Positions 1-8,858 of a stretch of 64,000 nucleotides of DNA are shown in pieces. Numbering within the stretch: the first letter of the stretch is position 1; the number at the start of each line of letters is the position of its first letter. Both the position numbers and the translations under genes were made by a program. The stretch comes from CANKHA01 sp963750965. GTDB lineage: Bacteria; Pseudomonadota; Alphaproteobacteria; Rhizobiales; Xanthobacteraceae. Below the pieces are notes generated by a model. The model was not told where the DNA came from. It saw only the letters and a program-made list of their open reading frames with translations, and made no database searches. The stretch spans positions 62,001-126,000 of the forward strand of contig CAVVSK010000012.1 in assembly GCA_963750965.1 (NCBI GenBank). Reading direction: 5' to 3'.

Positions 1-1317
1 CGCTGGTCGGGCGATCTCGGCCCGAAAATCAGGGAAGGTGACCGCCAGGCTCCCGAGGGCTTCTACACGATCACGCCCGGCCTGATGAATCCGGCTTCGC
101 AGTATCACCTCGCCGTCAACATCGGCTTCCCCAATGCCTTTGACAAAGCCCATGACCGCACCGGCGCCTTCCTGATGATCCATGGCGACTGCTCATCACG
201 TGGCTGCTACGCAATGACGGACGAGCAGGTTTCGGAGATCTACGCGCTGGCGCGCGAATCTTTCATCGGCGGTCAGCGCGCTTTCCAGATCCAGGCGTTC
301 CCGTTCCGCATGACCCCAACGAACATGGCGAAGCATCGCAACAACCCGCATATGCCGTTCTGGAAGATGCTGAAGGAAGGCTATGACCATTTTGAAGTCA
401 CGCGGGTCGAGCCGAAAGTCGACGTCTGCGAAAAACGCTATGTGTTCAATGCCGATCAGGCCGATGGTTCCGACGCGCCGCTGAATTTCAGCCCGCGTGC
501 GCAGTGCCCGGTCTACGAGGTGCCGCGCGAGATCGCGGCCAAGGTTGCTGAAAAGCAGAAGAAGGACGAGACCGCGGTTGCGGAATTGATCAACCGCGGC
601 ACGCCGGCAGCGCCGATCAAAATGGCGACCGATGGCGGCATGCACCAGGTCTTCGCGGAAGCGCTGCAAGGCCGCGTGGTGAAGGGCGCGGACGGCGAGG
701 AGCGCCTGGTCCCGGTCGTTGCACCCGGCACGATCCCACCGACCGTCAATCCGCCGTCAAACGTCTTGATCGCCGCCGCTCCGGCCGCACAGCCGGCTGC
801 CGCAGCGAAACCTGCGGTGACGCAGCCTGCCTCCCCGCCGCGCTCCAACAGCATTGTCGCGCGTGCGCCTGCGCAACCTGCGGCCCAGGCGCAGAACACT
901 GCCGCCAAGCCGACGCAGACCGCATCTGCATCGTATTCAGGTGACGAACTGAAGAATTTCCTCAGCAAGCTGTTCACGACGCAGGACAGCCAGGCAAACA
1001 CCGCTGCCCCTGCGTCCCCGGTGCAGGCCGCAAGGCCGAGCGGTCTACGCGGCCCTACGACGACGGCACAGTCGGCATCCTCCCCCGCCAAGCCGAAACC
1101 CACGCCCGGCGCACTGGCCGAGGCCAAGCCCAGACCGCTGCCGGAGCCGGAAGAGGCTCCCGGGCACAAAGTGGCCAATGCGGTCGCGATGCCGCCGCAG
1201 TCCCCGGTGTCGGCGTTTAACGGCCCACCCGCCGCCGCCAGATCCGGCCTGCTCTCCGGCGCAGCGCCGGTGATTCCCGCCGGCAGCTTCGGCGACAACT
1301 GGCTCAGCGGGCGATAA
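1..1317 (+). CDS. L,D-transpeptidase (YafK/YkuD family), 5' end cut off by window
   Basis: Probable periplasmic L,D-transpeptidase that cross-links peptidoglycan or attaches proteins to it. The frame is open from base 1 with family sequence (GPKIREGDRQAPEGFYTI) before the first ATG at 85, so the true start lies upstream of the window. The catalytic motif HGDCSSRGCYAM, with the nucleophilic Cys after SRG, is intact. After the catalytic domain comes a tail of about 230 residues very rich in Ala and Pro, probably a disordered wall-spanning region. A strong hairpin with a T-run follows the stop. The family is clear; the specific cross-link is not. Confidence 0.88.
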   Translation, partial: RWSGDLGPKIREGDRQAPEGFYTITPGLMNPASQYHLAVNIGFPNAFDKAHDRTGAFLMIHGDCSSRGCYAMTDEQVSEIYALARESFIGGQRAFQIQAFPFRMTPTNMAKHRNNPHMPFWKMLKEGYDHFEVTRVEPKVDVCEKRYVFNADQADGSDAPLNFSPRAQCPVYEVPREIAAKVAEKQKKDETAVAELINRGTPAAPIKMATDGGMHQVFAEALQGRVVKGADGEERLVPVVAPGTIPPTVNPPSNVLIAAAPAAQPAAAAKPAVTQPASPPRSNSIVARAPAQPAAQAQNTAAKPTQTASASYSGDELKNFLSKLFTTQDSQANTAAPASPVQAARPSGLRGPTTTAQSASSPAKPKPTPGALAEAKPRPLPEPEEAPGHKVANAVAMPPQSPVSAFNGPPAAARSGLLSGAAPVIPAGSFGDNWLSGR

Positions 1318-1321
1318 ATCT

Positions 1322-1353
1322 ACGGCCGGGATTTCCCGGCCGTTTTTATTTTT
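1322..1353 (+). terminator. Rho-independent terminator after the L,D-transpeptidase
   Basis: A 10-bp perfect stem (ACGGCCGGGA / TCCCGGCCGT) with a 2-nt spacer is followed by TTTTATTTTTT. It lies between two convergent genes. The T-run is on the plus strand, so it mainly serves the transpeptidase gene. Confidence 0.85.
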
Positions 1354-1368
1354 GGTCTGCGCTCGCCC

Positions 1369-4158
1369 TTACGCGTATCGCCCGTGGCAGTGCTTGTATT
1401 TCTTGCCCGATCCGCAAGGGCAGTTCTCGTTGCGGCCGACCTTGCCCCAGCTTGCGGGATTTTGCGGATCGCGCGCCGCGCCGCCGCCATTTCCGGCCAT
1501 CGCTGGCACCAGCCGCGCTTGTGCGCCGATTTCGTCCTCGCCGGTCTGCGGATCGATCTTATGCGCTTCCATATAGGGAAGCGGCGGCTCCTCCTGCTGC
1601 TGCTGAACGATTTCCACCCGCATAAGCTGGGCGGTAACGCCTTCGCGCAGATTGGCGATCATCGTCTCGAATAGGTTGAAGGCCTCCGCCTTGTATTCGT
1701 TGAGCGGATCGCGCTGGCCGTAGCCGCGCAGGCCGATCACCTGGCGCAGATGCTCCAGCATCAGGAGATGTTCGCGCCAGAGATGGTCGAGCGTCTGCAG
1801 CAGGATCGACTTTTCCACGTAGCGAATGACGTCCGGGCCCCATTGCGCGACCTTGCCGGCCATGAACTCGTCAGCGCGGCGTTCGACGCGTGAGAGGAGT
1901 TCCTCGTCAGCGATGCCTTCTTCCTTCGCCCATTGGTCCACCGGCAGATCAAGGCCGAGGACGCGCATGAGCTCTTCCTTCAGGCCAGCGGTGTCCCACT
2001 GCTCGGGATAGGCATTTTCCGGCACGTGCTTGGTGACCAGATCCTCGATCACCGCGCGGCGCATATCGGCGATGGTCTCCGCCACCGTCTCGTCCTTCAT
2101 CAGATCGATGCGCTGGTCGAAGATGACCTTGCGCTGGTCGTTCATCACGTTGTCGAACTTCAGCAGGTTCTTGCGGATGTCGAAGTTGCGCGCCTCGACC
2201 TTCTGCTGCGCCTTTTCCAGCGCCTTGTTGATCCAGGGATGGATAATCGCTTCGTTTTCCTTCAGCCCGAGCTTTTGCAGCATGCCGTCGAGCTTGTCGG
2301 AGCCGAAGATGCGCATCAGGTCGTCTTCCAGCGACAGGAAGAATTTTGAATGGCCCGGATCGCCTTGGCGACCCGAGCGGCCGCGCAGCTGGTTGTCGAT
2401 GCGCCGGCTCTCATGGCGTTCGGTGCCGAGCACGTAAAGGCCGCCGGCAGCCAGCGCCTTCTCCTTCAGGCGCGCAACCTGTCGCCGGATCTCCTCCGCG
2501 CGCGGGCTCTTCTCGCGCTCACGGGCGTCCTCGATCTCGGTGATTTCCTGGCGGATGCGCATGTCGGCGTTGCCGCCGAGCTGGATGTCGGTGCCCCGGC
2601 CGGCCATGTTGGTGGCGATGGTGATCGCCCCCGGCACGCCGGCCTGCGAGATGATGTAGGCTTCCTGTTCGTGATAGCGCGCGTTCAGGATGGCGAAGAC
2701 CTTGGTCTTGGTTGCGCCCTCGTCGCCGGAATAGAGCGCGGCAAAGGCGTTGGGATCGGAGAAGTCGTGCTGCTCCCAGCCGGCCTTGCGCAGCATCTCG
2801 GCGAGCTGTTCGGATTTCTCGATTGAGGTGGTGCCGACCAGCACCGGCTGGCCGCGCTTCTTGCAGTCCTCGATCAGCGTGAGAATGGAGCGGTATTTTT
2901 CCACTTGCGTGCGATAGACCTCGTCGTCGTCGTCCAGCCGCACCATCGGCATGTTGGTTGGCACTTCCAGCACTTCGAGGCCGTAAATGTCCATGAACTC
3001 GTCGGCTTCGGTGAGCGCGGTGCCGGTCATGCCGGCTAGCTTCTCGTACATACGGAAGTAGTTCTGGAAGGTGATCGAGGCGAGCGTCTGGTTCTCCGGC
3101 TGGATCGGCTGGTGCTCTTTCGCTTCCAGCGCCTGGTGCAGGCCTTCGGAATAGCGCCGGCCCGGCATCATGCGGCCGGTGAACTCGTCGATGATGATGA
3201 CCTCGGCGTTGCGCACGATGTAGTCTTTGTCGCGCTGGAACAACTTGTGCGCGCGCAATGCCTGATTGATGTGGTGCACGGTAGAGACGTTCTCGACGTC
3301 GTAGAGATGATCGCCTTTGAGCAGGCCGGTGTCGCGCAGCATCCGTTCCATCTTCTCCATGCCGACTTCGGTCAGGTTGGTGGTGCGCTGCTTTTCGTCG
3401 ATCTCATAATCCTCCTTCACCAGCTTGAGGATGTAGGCGTCGATGGTGTTGTAGAATTCAGAGCGGTCTTCCAGCGGGCCGGAAATGATCAGCGGCGTGC
3501 GCGCCTCGTCGATCAGGATGGAGTCCACTTCGTCGACGATGGCGTAGATGTGCCCGCGCTGGACCATGTCCTCCAGCCGGTACTTCATATTGTCGCGCAG
3601 ATAGTCGAAGCCGAGCTCGTTGTTGGTGCCGTAAGTGACGTCGCAATCGTAGGCTTGCTTGCGCTGCTCGTCGTCGAGCCCGTGCACGATGACTCCGGTG
3701 GTCAGCCCAAGGAAGCCGTAAATCTGGCCCATCCATTCGGCGTCGCGCTTGGCGAGATAGTCGTTGACCGTGACCACATGCACGCCGCGGCCGCTCACCG
3801 CGTTGAGATAGACCGGCAGCGTCGCCACCAGCGTCTTGCCTTCGCCGGTCTTCATCTCAGAGATTTTGCCTTCGTGCAGGATCATCCCGCCGATCAGCTG
3901 CACGTCGAAATGGCGCTGGCCGAGGGTGCGCTTGGCCGCCTCGCGGACGGTGGCGAAGGCAGGTACCAGGATATCGTCGAGGGATTTGCCTTCGGCGACC
4001 TGCGCCTTGAAGACGTCGGTGCGCGCCCGCAGTTCGTCGTCCGACAGCTTCGCAAGCTCCGGCTCCATCGCATTGATGGCATCGACCCGGGGCTGGTAGC
4101 TCCGGATGCGCCGTTCGTTCGAAGAGCCGAACATCTTGCGGGCGAGACCAGCGATCAT
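1369..4158 (-). CDS. secA: Preprotein translocase ATPase SecA
   Basis: Motor ATPase that drives unfolded preproteins through SecYEG at the inner membrane. The protein has 929 residues, full length for the alphaproteobacterial family. Walker A (GEGKT) is at residues 105-109, the DEVD box near 210, and helicase motifs such as TNMAGRGTD and QLRGRSGRQGDPG follow. The extreme C-terminus carries the zinc-binding SecB/phospholipid motif CPCGSGKKYKHCHG. An AAAGGA ribosome-binding site sits just before the ATG. It is divergent from the parvulin gene, an arrangement common in this order. No abnormality seen. Confidence 0.98.
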   Translation of the reverse strand: MIAGLARKMFGSSNERRIRSYQPRVDAINAMEPELAKLSDDELRARTDVFKAQVAEGKSLDDILVPAFATVREAAKRTLGQRHFDVQLIGGMILHEGKISEMKTGEGKTLVATLPVYLNAVSGRGVHVVTVNDYLAKRDAEWMGQIYGFLGLTTGVIVHGLDDEQRKQAYDCDVTYGTNNELGFDYLRDNMKYRLEDMVQRGHIYAIVDEVDSILIDEARTPLIISGPLEDRSEFYNTIDAYILKLVKEDYEIDEKQRTTNLTEVGMEKMERMLRDTGLLKGDHLYDVENVSTVHHINQALRAHKLFQRDKDYIVRNAEVIIIDEFTGRMMPGRRYSEGLHQALEAKEHQPIQPENQTLASITFQNYFRMYEKLAGMTGTALTEADEFMDIYGLEVLEVPTNMPMVRLDDDDEVYRTQVEKYRSILTLIEDCKKRGQPVLVGTTSIEKSEQLAEMLRKAGWEQHDFSDPNAFAALYSGDEGATKTKVFAILNARYHEQEAYIISQAGVPGAITIATNMAGRGTDIQLGGNADMRIRQEITEIEDAREREKSPRAEEIRRQVARLKEKALAAGGLYVLGTERHESRRIDNQLRGRSGRQGDPGHSKFFLSLEDDLMRIFGSDKLDGMLQKLGLKENEAIIHPWINKALEKAQQKVEARNFDIRKNLLKFDNVMNDQRKVIFDQRIDLMKDETVAETIADMRRAVIEDLVTKHVPENAYPEQWDTAGLKEELMRVLGLDLPVDQWAKEEGIADEELLSRVERRADEFMAGKVAQWGPDVIRYVEKSILLQTLDHLWREHLLMLEHLRQVIGLRGYGQRDPLNEYKAEAFNLFETMIANLREGVTAQLMRVEIVQQQQEEPPLPYMEAHKIDPQTGEDEIGAQARLVPAMAGNGGGAARDPQNPASWGKVGRNENCPCGSGKKYKHCHGRYA

Positions 4159-4522
4159 CGAAATCCTTTCAGGCGCCGCTGCCGAGGCTTGGGACGCCCT
4201 TCGGCGTCACGATCCAACCATTGATACCGCTTTGGCTACAAAGCCGCAGCTTGGCGGCCACACCAGGGCATTCTGGAATTGCAGCACTTTTCTGGCTTTT
4301 GGCACGCGGACAACAAAAAATGTCCCCGCGGGACGCCGAGGGGTGATGGGCGAGAGATAGGAGGGGGTCCTATCCTTGTCAATTGCCAGGATTTCGCTGC
4401 CAAACGCGTATCCGGGATTGGATTGTCGCAGTTTCGGCTTACTTTCCGGCCATTGCCAAGCATGGCTGATTGCGCGACTGTCGCAGCGCCTCAGCGCCCC
4501 CACCTTGTTTAAGGACCGCGTT
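4159..4522. other. 364-bp divergent intergenic region secA / parvulin
   Basis: Non-coding region holding the secA and parvulin promoters; I cannot assign exact -35/-10 boxes. It contains a perfect 7-bp inverted repeat (GATAGGA-GGGGG-TCCTATC) at 4356-4374 on the parvulin side. That could be an operator or a leader hairpin, but no T-run follows, so it is not a classical terminator. Confidence 0.5.
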
Positions 4523-5572
4523 ATGACTTCCAGCTCGCTTCCAATTCGCACAACCCGTTTTCGTCTGCCTTATCGCCGGACCGGCCTGATCGCAGCACTC
4601 GCCCTGCAGGTTCTGGTGAGCGGCTGTTGGCCCGCATCGGACGATAACGCGTCCAAGGACAACAAGATGGCGCCGACGGCCAGCACAAAGATGGCGCCGA
4701 CGGCCAGCACACCCACGGCCGCCAGCCCGGCGGTGTCCGCCAGCACGCCGGCCCCTGCCGCGGCCACCGCCGCTGTTCAGGGCGAAGGGCCCGTGGTGGC
4801 CAAGGTCAATGGGATCGAGATCCGCGAGGGCGACATCAAACTGGCTGAGGAAGATATCGGCGAGCAGATCACGCAGGTACCGCCGGAATCAAAACGCGAC
4901 TATCTCGTTACTTATGTCGGGGACATGATTCTGCTGACGCAGGCTGCCGAAGCCAAGAAGATCGGCGACAGCAACGAGTTCAAGCAACAGCTCGAATTCA
5001 CCCGCAAGAAACTCCTGATGGCAAAGCTGCTCGATTCCGAAGCAAAGGCCGCTTCGACCGAAAGCGCCATGCGCAAGGTCTATGACGACGCCACCAAACA
5101 GATGAAGCCGGAAGAGGAAGTGCACGCCCGGCACATCCTGGTGGAAACCGAGGAAGAGGCGAAGGCTATCCAGGAGGAGCTGCAAAAGGGCGCCGACTTT
5201 GCCGAAACGGCCAAATCAAAGTCCAAGGATCCCGGCGCTGCGGCGGAAGGTGGCGATCTCGGCTTTTTCAGCAAGGACCAGATGGTGCCAGAATTTGCAG
5301 AAGCCGCGTTCAAACTGGAAAAAGGCCAGCTTTCGGACCCGGTGAAGTCACCCTTCGGCTGGCACGTCATCCGTGTCGAGGACAAGCGCACCCGGCCGCT
5401 GCCTGATTTCGAGCAGGTGAAACCGCAGCTCCAGAACTTCGTAACGCGCAAGGCGCAGTCGGAATATCTCGCCAAGCTGCGCGAGAGCGCGAAGATCGAG
5501 CGGCTGGACAAACCGGCGACAGCGCCCGCTGCCCCGCCTTCGCCGACCGCGCCCGCGGAAGAGAAAAAGTAA
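4523..5572 (+). CDS. Parvulin-type peptidyl-prolyl isomerase, lipoprotein
   Basis: Periplasmic foldase (PpiC/SurA-like) of 349 residues. The start at 4523 is chosen because AAGGA lies 8 nt upstream and it gives an N-terminal signal peptide ending in the lipobox LVSGC. A low-complexity Ala/Thr/Pro linker follows, including an 8-residue tandem repeat, then a SurA-N-like helical region. The parvulin domain is at about residues 190-290 (ARHILVETEEEA, GGDLGFF, PFGWHVIRV) and the tail is Pro/Ala-rich. It sits opposite secA, fitting a role in folding newly exported proteins. Substrates are unknown. Confidence 0.9.
   Translation: MTSSSLPIRTTRFRLPYRRTGLIAALALQVLVSGCWPASDDNASKDNKMAPTASTKMAPTASTPTAASPAVSASTPAPAAATAAVQGEGPVVAKVNGIEIREGDIKLAEEDIGEQITQVPPESKRDYLVTYVGDMILLTQAAEAKKIGDSNEFKQQLEFTRKKLLMAKLLDSEAKAASTESAMRKVYDDATKQMKPEEEVHARHILVETEEEAKAIQEELQKGADFAETAKSKSKDPGAAAEGGDLGFFSKDQMVPEFAEAAFKLEKGQLSDPVKSPFGWHVIRVEDKRTRPLPDFEQVKPQLQNFVTRKAQSEYLAKLRESAKIERLDKPATAPAAPPSPTAPAEEKK
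4664..4711 (+). repeat. 24-bp perfect tandem duplication inside the parvulin linker
   Basis: Two identical adjacent 24-bp units (4664-4687 and 4688-4711) encode KMAPTAST twice, just after the lipidated Cys. The unit is a multiple of three, so the frame is kept. Identity at every base points to a recent slippage duplication in the membrane-tether linker. Confidence 0.9.
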
Positions 5573-5579
5573 TACACGT

Positions 5580-5625
5580 CGTCATGGCCGGGCTTGTCAC
5601 CCAAGTCGGGTTTACCCGACTTGGG
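5580..5625. repeat. Dispersed palindromic repeat plus 12-bp stem hairpin
   Basis: The first part (5580-5602) reads CGTCATGGCCGGGCTTGTC and recurs on the opposite strand at 12281-12303. The second part is a perfect inverted repeat, CCCAAGTCGGGT / ACCCGACTTGGG (5600-5611 and 5614-5625), separated by TT. No T-run follows, so it is a weak terminator candidate. It lies between the parvulin gene and argJ. Confidence 0.7.
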
Positions 5626-5750
5626 CACATATATTTTGCGCAACTTCGGCAAGCCGAGTTGCGGATGCCATCCCGCTTAGGTACGGACATCCTGCCCGTT
5701 TAATCGAGATCACCGGGACACGCGCCTTCGGCGCCGCCCGGTGATGACGC

Positions 5751-7001
5751 ATGGTGGATACCGTGGCCTCCCCTACCAAAATCTCCCCGCTCGCCCCGGC
5801 ACTCGTGACCGATGCACCGGCCGTCCCCGGCGTGAAGCTTGCGACCGCCGCCGCCGGTATCCGCTACGCCAACCGCACCGATGTTCTCCTGGTCGTGCTC
5901 GACCGAAAGACCACGGCGGCAGGCGTCTTCACCCAGTCGAAATGCCCCTCGGCGCCGGTTGAATGGTCCCAGGCGAAGGCCAAGAGCGGCAAAGCGCGCG
6001 CGCTGGTAGTCAATTCGGGCAATGCCAATGCTTTCACCGGCCGCGACGGCCGCGACGCGGCGAAGTTCACCGCGGATCTCGCAGCAAGAGCTGTTCGCTG
6101 CAAAACGGGCGAAATCTTTCTCGCTTCCACAGGCGTAATCGGCGAGCCGCTGCCGGCGGCGCAATTCACCGGCGTGATGGATCAACTGGCATCCGGCGCC
6201 GCGCCCGGCCGCTGGCTCGATGCCGCCCGAGCCATCATGACCACAGATACTTTCCCCAAAATTGCGACGGCGAAAACGAATATCGGCAAGGCCGAGATCA
6301 CGATCACCGGCATCGCCAAAGGCGCGGGCATGATCGCTCCCGACATGGCGACGATGTTGTCATTTATTTTCACCGACGCCGCGATCAGTGCCCCGGTGCT
6401 GCGCAAGCTGCTGAAGGATGGTGTGGCGGACAGTTTCAATGCCGTCACCATCGATGGCGACACTTCCACGTCCGATACGCTGATGGCATTCGCCACCGGC
6501 GCGGCCGATGCGCCGCGCATTACCAACATCACCGATCCCCGGCTGCGCGGTTTCCGCGAAGCCTTTAACATGGTGCTGTGCGATCTGGCCGAGCAGGTCG
6601 CGCGCGATGGCGAAGGCGCATCCAAGCTGGTTGAAGTCAAGGTGGAGGGCGCCGTGTCGAAAAAATCCGCCCGCAAGGTTGCGATGTCGATAGCCAATTC
6701 ACCGCTGGTGAAAACCGCGATCGCCGGCGAGGACGCTAACTGGGGGCGCGTGGTGATGGCGGTGGGCAAGGCCGGCGAGCCAGCTGACCGGGACAAGCTC
6801 TCGATCTGGTTCGGCGGCATCCGCGTAGCGCACAAGGGCCAGCGCGATCCCGCTTATGACGAAGCCAAGGTGTCGGAAGTGATGAAGCAGCCGAACATCG
6901 CACTGAAGGTCAACCTGGGACTTGGCCGCGGCAGCGATCGCGTGCTGACCTGCGATCTCACCAAGGAATACATCGAGATCAACGCGCATTACCGGTCGTA
7001 G
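5751..7001 (+). CDS. argJ: Bifunctional glutamate N-acetyltransferase / amino-acid acetyltransferase ArgJ
   Basis: Arginine biosynthesis enzyme that moves the acetyl group from N-acetylornithine to glutamate; many homologues also make N-acetylglutamate from acetyl-CoA. It has 416 residues, a normal length. The autoproteolysis site is visible as GAGMIAPDMATMLSF; the Thr that becomes the nucleophile of the beta chain is residue 201. VVNSGNANAFTG near residue 90 is also typical. The ATG at 5751 has only a weak upstream ribosome-binding site. No other arg genes are in the window. Confidence 0.96.
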   Translation: MVDTVASPTKISPLAPALVTDAPAVPGVKLATAAAGIRYANRTDVLLVVLDRKTTAAGVFTQSKCPSAPVEWSQAKAKSGKARALVVNSGNANAFTGRDGRDAAKFTADLAARAVRCKTGEIFLASTGVIGEPLPAAQFTGVMDQLASGAAPGRWLDAARAIMTTDTFPKIATAKTNIGKAEITITGIAKGAGMIAPDMATMLSFIFTDAAISAPVLRKLLKDGVADSFNAVTIDGDTSTSDTLMAFATGAADAPRITNITDPRLRGFREAFNMVLCDLAEQVARDGEGASKLVEVKVEGAVSKKSARKVAMSIANSPLVKTAIAGEDANWGRVVMAVGKAGEPADRDKLSIWFGGIRVAHKGQRDPAYDEAKVSEVMKQPNIALKVNLGLGRGSDRVLTCDLTKEYIEINAHYRS

Positions 7002-7227
7002 GAGCATCACCCTGCTGAACGTGACCTCCACAATGACCCCGCCGGAAACGGGCTTGTTTGTCCGGTGATCCAGATGATGCCGGAGGTTATCTTGAACATC
7101 ATCACCTGATTGCTTGGTAACCAAAGAGTAAATACCAACAACAGCCGGGCCTGGATATCCGGCCGACTTGATCGCCGCCGATAGAAGCTCATTAACCCTG
7201 TATCGCTATACTTGAACCGAGGCTCTC

Positions 7228-7632
7228 TTGAGCGTGAAGATCGTCCTTGTCGCGGCTTGCGCTCTTGTTGATGCTGACGGCCGCGTGCTGCTTGCGGAGC
7301 GGCCGGCCGGCAAGCCGATGGCAGGACTTTGGGAGTTTCCCGGCGGCAAGGTCGACGATGGCGAACGGCCCGAGGACACGCTCATTCGAGAATTGAAGGA
7401 GGAACTGGGGATTATCGTTAAGGAGGAATGCCTGGCTCCGCTTACTTTCGCCAGCCACAGTTATGCAGATTTCCATCTCGTTATGCCCCTATATGTGTGC
7501 CGACGCTGGGAAGGCAGTGTGGTCCCGTTGGAAAGGCAAAGGCTCGCCTGGGTGCGGCCAAACCGGCTGAGGGAATATCCGATGCCGCCCGCCGACGAGC
7601 CGCTGGTGTCGCATTTGATGGCGCTTTTGTAA
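7228..7632 (+). CDS. mutT: Nudix hydrolase, MutT-like (8-oxo-dGTP diphosphatase type)
   Basis: Small pyrophosphohydrolase of 134 residues that probably clears oxidised or damaged nucleoside triphosphates. The Nudix box runs from GGKVDDGERPEDTLIREL into KEELGI, with the catalytic RE..EE glutamates intact. The likely start is TTG at 7228 or GTG at 7234; no ATG fits. The upstream 226-bp gap (7002-7227) holds no convincing gene and only a short TTGGT-A-ACCAA inverted repeat at 7114-7124. Substrate cannot be fixed from sequence. Confidence 0.88.
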   Translation: MSVKIVLVAACALVDADGRVLLAERPAGKPMAGLWEFPGGKVDDGERPEDTLIRELKEELGIIVKEECLAPLTFASHSYADFHLVMPLYVCRRWEGSVVPLERQRLAWVRPNRLREYPMPPADEPLVSHLMALL

Positions 7633-7667
7633 GGCGAGGCCATAGGCCAAAGACAGTGGAAACGAAC

Positions 7668-7859
7668 ATGCAGCGCTTCACAGTAATTTCCTTTATCGCC
7701 GGCCAGGCAACCCGCTTCGCGCACGACGAAAACGGCGCCACCGCCATTGAATATGCCATGATCGCTGCAGGCGTCGGCGCCGCTGTCGCGTCCGCGGTGA
7801 TGGCTCTCGGCACGGCGGTCAAAACCCTGTACGAAACTGTCGGGGCCGGATTCGACTAG
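7668..7859 (+). CDS. Flp-type (type IVb) pilin, orphan
   Basis: A 63-residue protein with the Flp prepilin pattern: a short basic leader (residues 1-24) ending FAHDENG, then ATAIEYAMIAAGV, which includes the conserved Glu-Tyr after the processing site and begins a hydrophobic helix. Processing by a TadV/CpaA-type peptidase and assembly by a Tad machine would be expected, but no cpa/tad genes are in this window. The start at 7668 gives the correct leader length; a longer open frame upstream is not pilin-like. Confidence 0.86.
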   Translation: MQRFTVISFIAGQATRFAHDENGATAIEYAMIAAGVGAAVASAVMALGTAVKTLYETVGAGFD

Positions 7860-7869
7860 CTGTGCCGGC

Positions 7870-8787
7870 CTAACGGCCCGTCTTCTCCCCCGCCGGAATT
7901 TCCCTTGTGCCAAGCGCCTCGGCCAGCCGCATCTTCGCGGAGCCAGGTTGCAACGGCTTTTGCTGGGTCGGATCCGGCGCCCAGCCGGACAGCCAGACGA
8001 TCTCGAAGGTGGCGCGCAGGCGCCCGTCGGGATCGGCGAAACGCCGCGTGTAGATCTCCGCCATCCGCATCAGCGTCGCACGCCGCAACGGTACGCGGCG
8101 GCGCTCGATCAGTGCATTGGTCGCGCCCATGCGCCGCAGCTCGTGCATGAGCGAGAAGACCGAGGCGTAACGTACGGTCAGCCGCTCAGTATCCGCCACC
8201 GGCAGGGCAAAGCCGGCACGCTGCAGCAAAGCGCCGAGGTCACGCAGATCAGGAAAGGGAGCGACGCGCGGCGATACCCCACCTTCCATTTCTGTCTCCG
8301 CCTGGGCAAAGGCCTGCCGCAACTCTGTCAGCGTCTCTCCGCCCAGAAGCGCGGCAAGAAATAGCCCGTCGGGTTTCAGGGCATGGCGCACCTGGATCAG
8401 CGTGCCGGGCAGATCATTGACGAGATGCAGCGCCAGCGCCGAAACGACGAGATCGAGCGAACCCTCCCGAAACGGCAGCGCCTCCTCGTCGGCGGCAACA
8501 AGCGGCGCACCTTCCGCAGCCTTCCCCCGTGGACCCAAGGAGAAGTCGGCCAGCGCATCGACCGCGATCAAAACTCTCACCTTGCCGCTTGTGGCCAACG
8601 CTTGGCGCAGGTGTTCGCCAGGTGTGCCGAGGTCGGCGGCCAAATCGAAGCGGCGCAAGACGCTGGAAAGCCGCTCGGCCAGATCATCCGCTACGCGCGC
8701 AAGCAGAAAGTCCGCAGGGACAAGCGCGGCCGCGCGGCGCCGGCGGGCGCGCAACAAATAGCGATCGAAGATCACAGGCCCTGACAT
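7870..8787 (-). CDS. Class I SAM-dependent methyltransferase (BioC/NDUFAF5-like)
   Basis: A 305-residue methyltransferase. The start at 8787 begins MSGPVIFDRYLL, the usual N-terminus of the alphaproteobacterial family, and follows a GAAGG site. A Rossmann-type SAM domain spans roughly residues 45-200, with SLDLVVSALALHLVNDL as motif II and LFLAALLGGETLTEL after it. Related proteins include the mitochondrial complex I assembly factor NDUFAF5 and BioC; neither role can be assigned here. It is divergent from comF. Confidence 0.8.
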   Translation of the reverse strand: MSGPVIFDRYLLRARRRRAAALVPADFLLARVADDLAERLSSVLRRFDLAADLGTPGEHLRQALATSGKVRVLIAVDALADFSLGPRGKAAEGAPLVAADEEALPFREGSLDLVVSALALHLVNDLPGTLIQVRHALKPDGLFLAALLGGETLTELRQAFAQAETEMEGGVSPRVAPFPDLRDLGALLQRAGFALPVADTERLTVRYASVFSLMHELRRMGATNALIERRRVPLRRATLMRMAEIYTRRFADPDGRLRATFEIVWLSGWAPDPTQQKPLQPGSAKMRLAEALGTREIPAGEKTGR

Positions 8788-8858
8788 CGGTTGTTTGCTG
8801 CCTTCACGCTTCCGCAGGAGCCGTTGAGTGCGTCCGGACGAACCGCTAGCGTATCGCC

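Noticed and set aside
3112..4224. 370-codon open frame opposite secA
   Set aside because: Antisense shadow of a highly conserved gene in GC-rich DNA; the protein has no recognisable motif and a composition typical of antisense frames.
5600..5625. Rho-independent terminator after the parvulin gene
   Set aside because: The stem is perfect but followed by CACATATATTTTG rather than a T-run; listed as a repeat instead.
7002..7227. Hidden gene between argJ and the Nudix gene
   Set aside because: No frame with codon use or motifs of a real protein; in relatives a small acetyltransferase may occur here but none is recognisable in this sequence.
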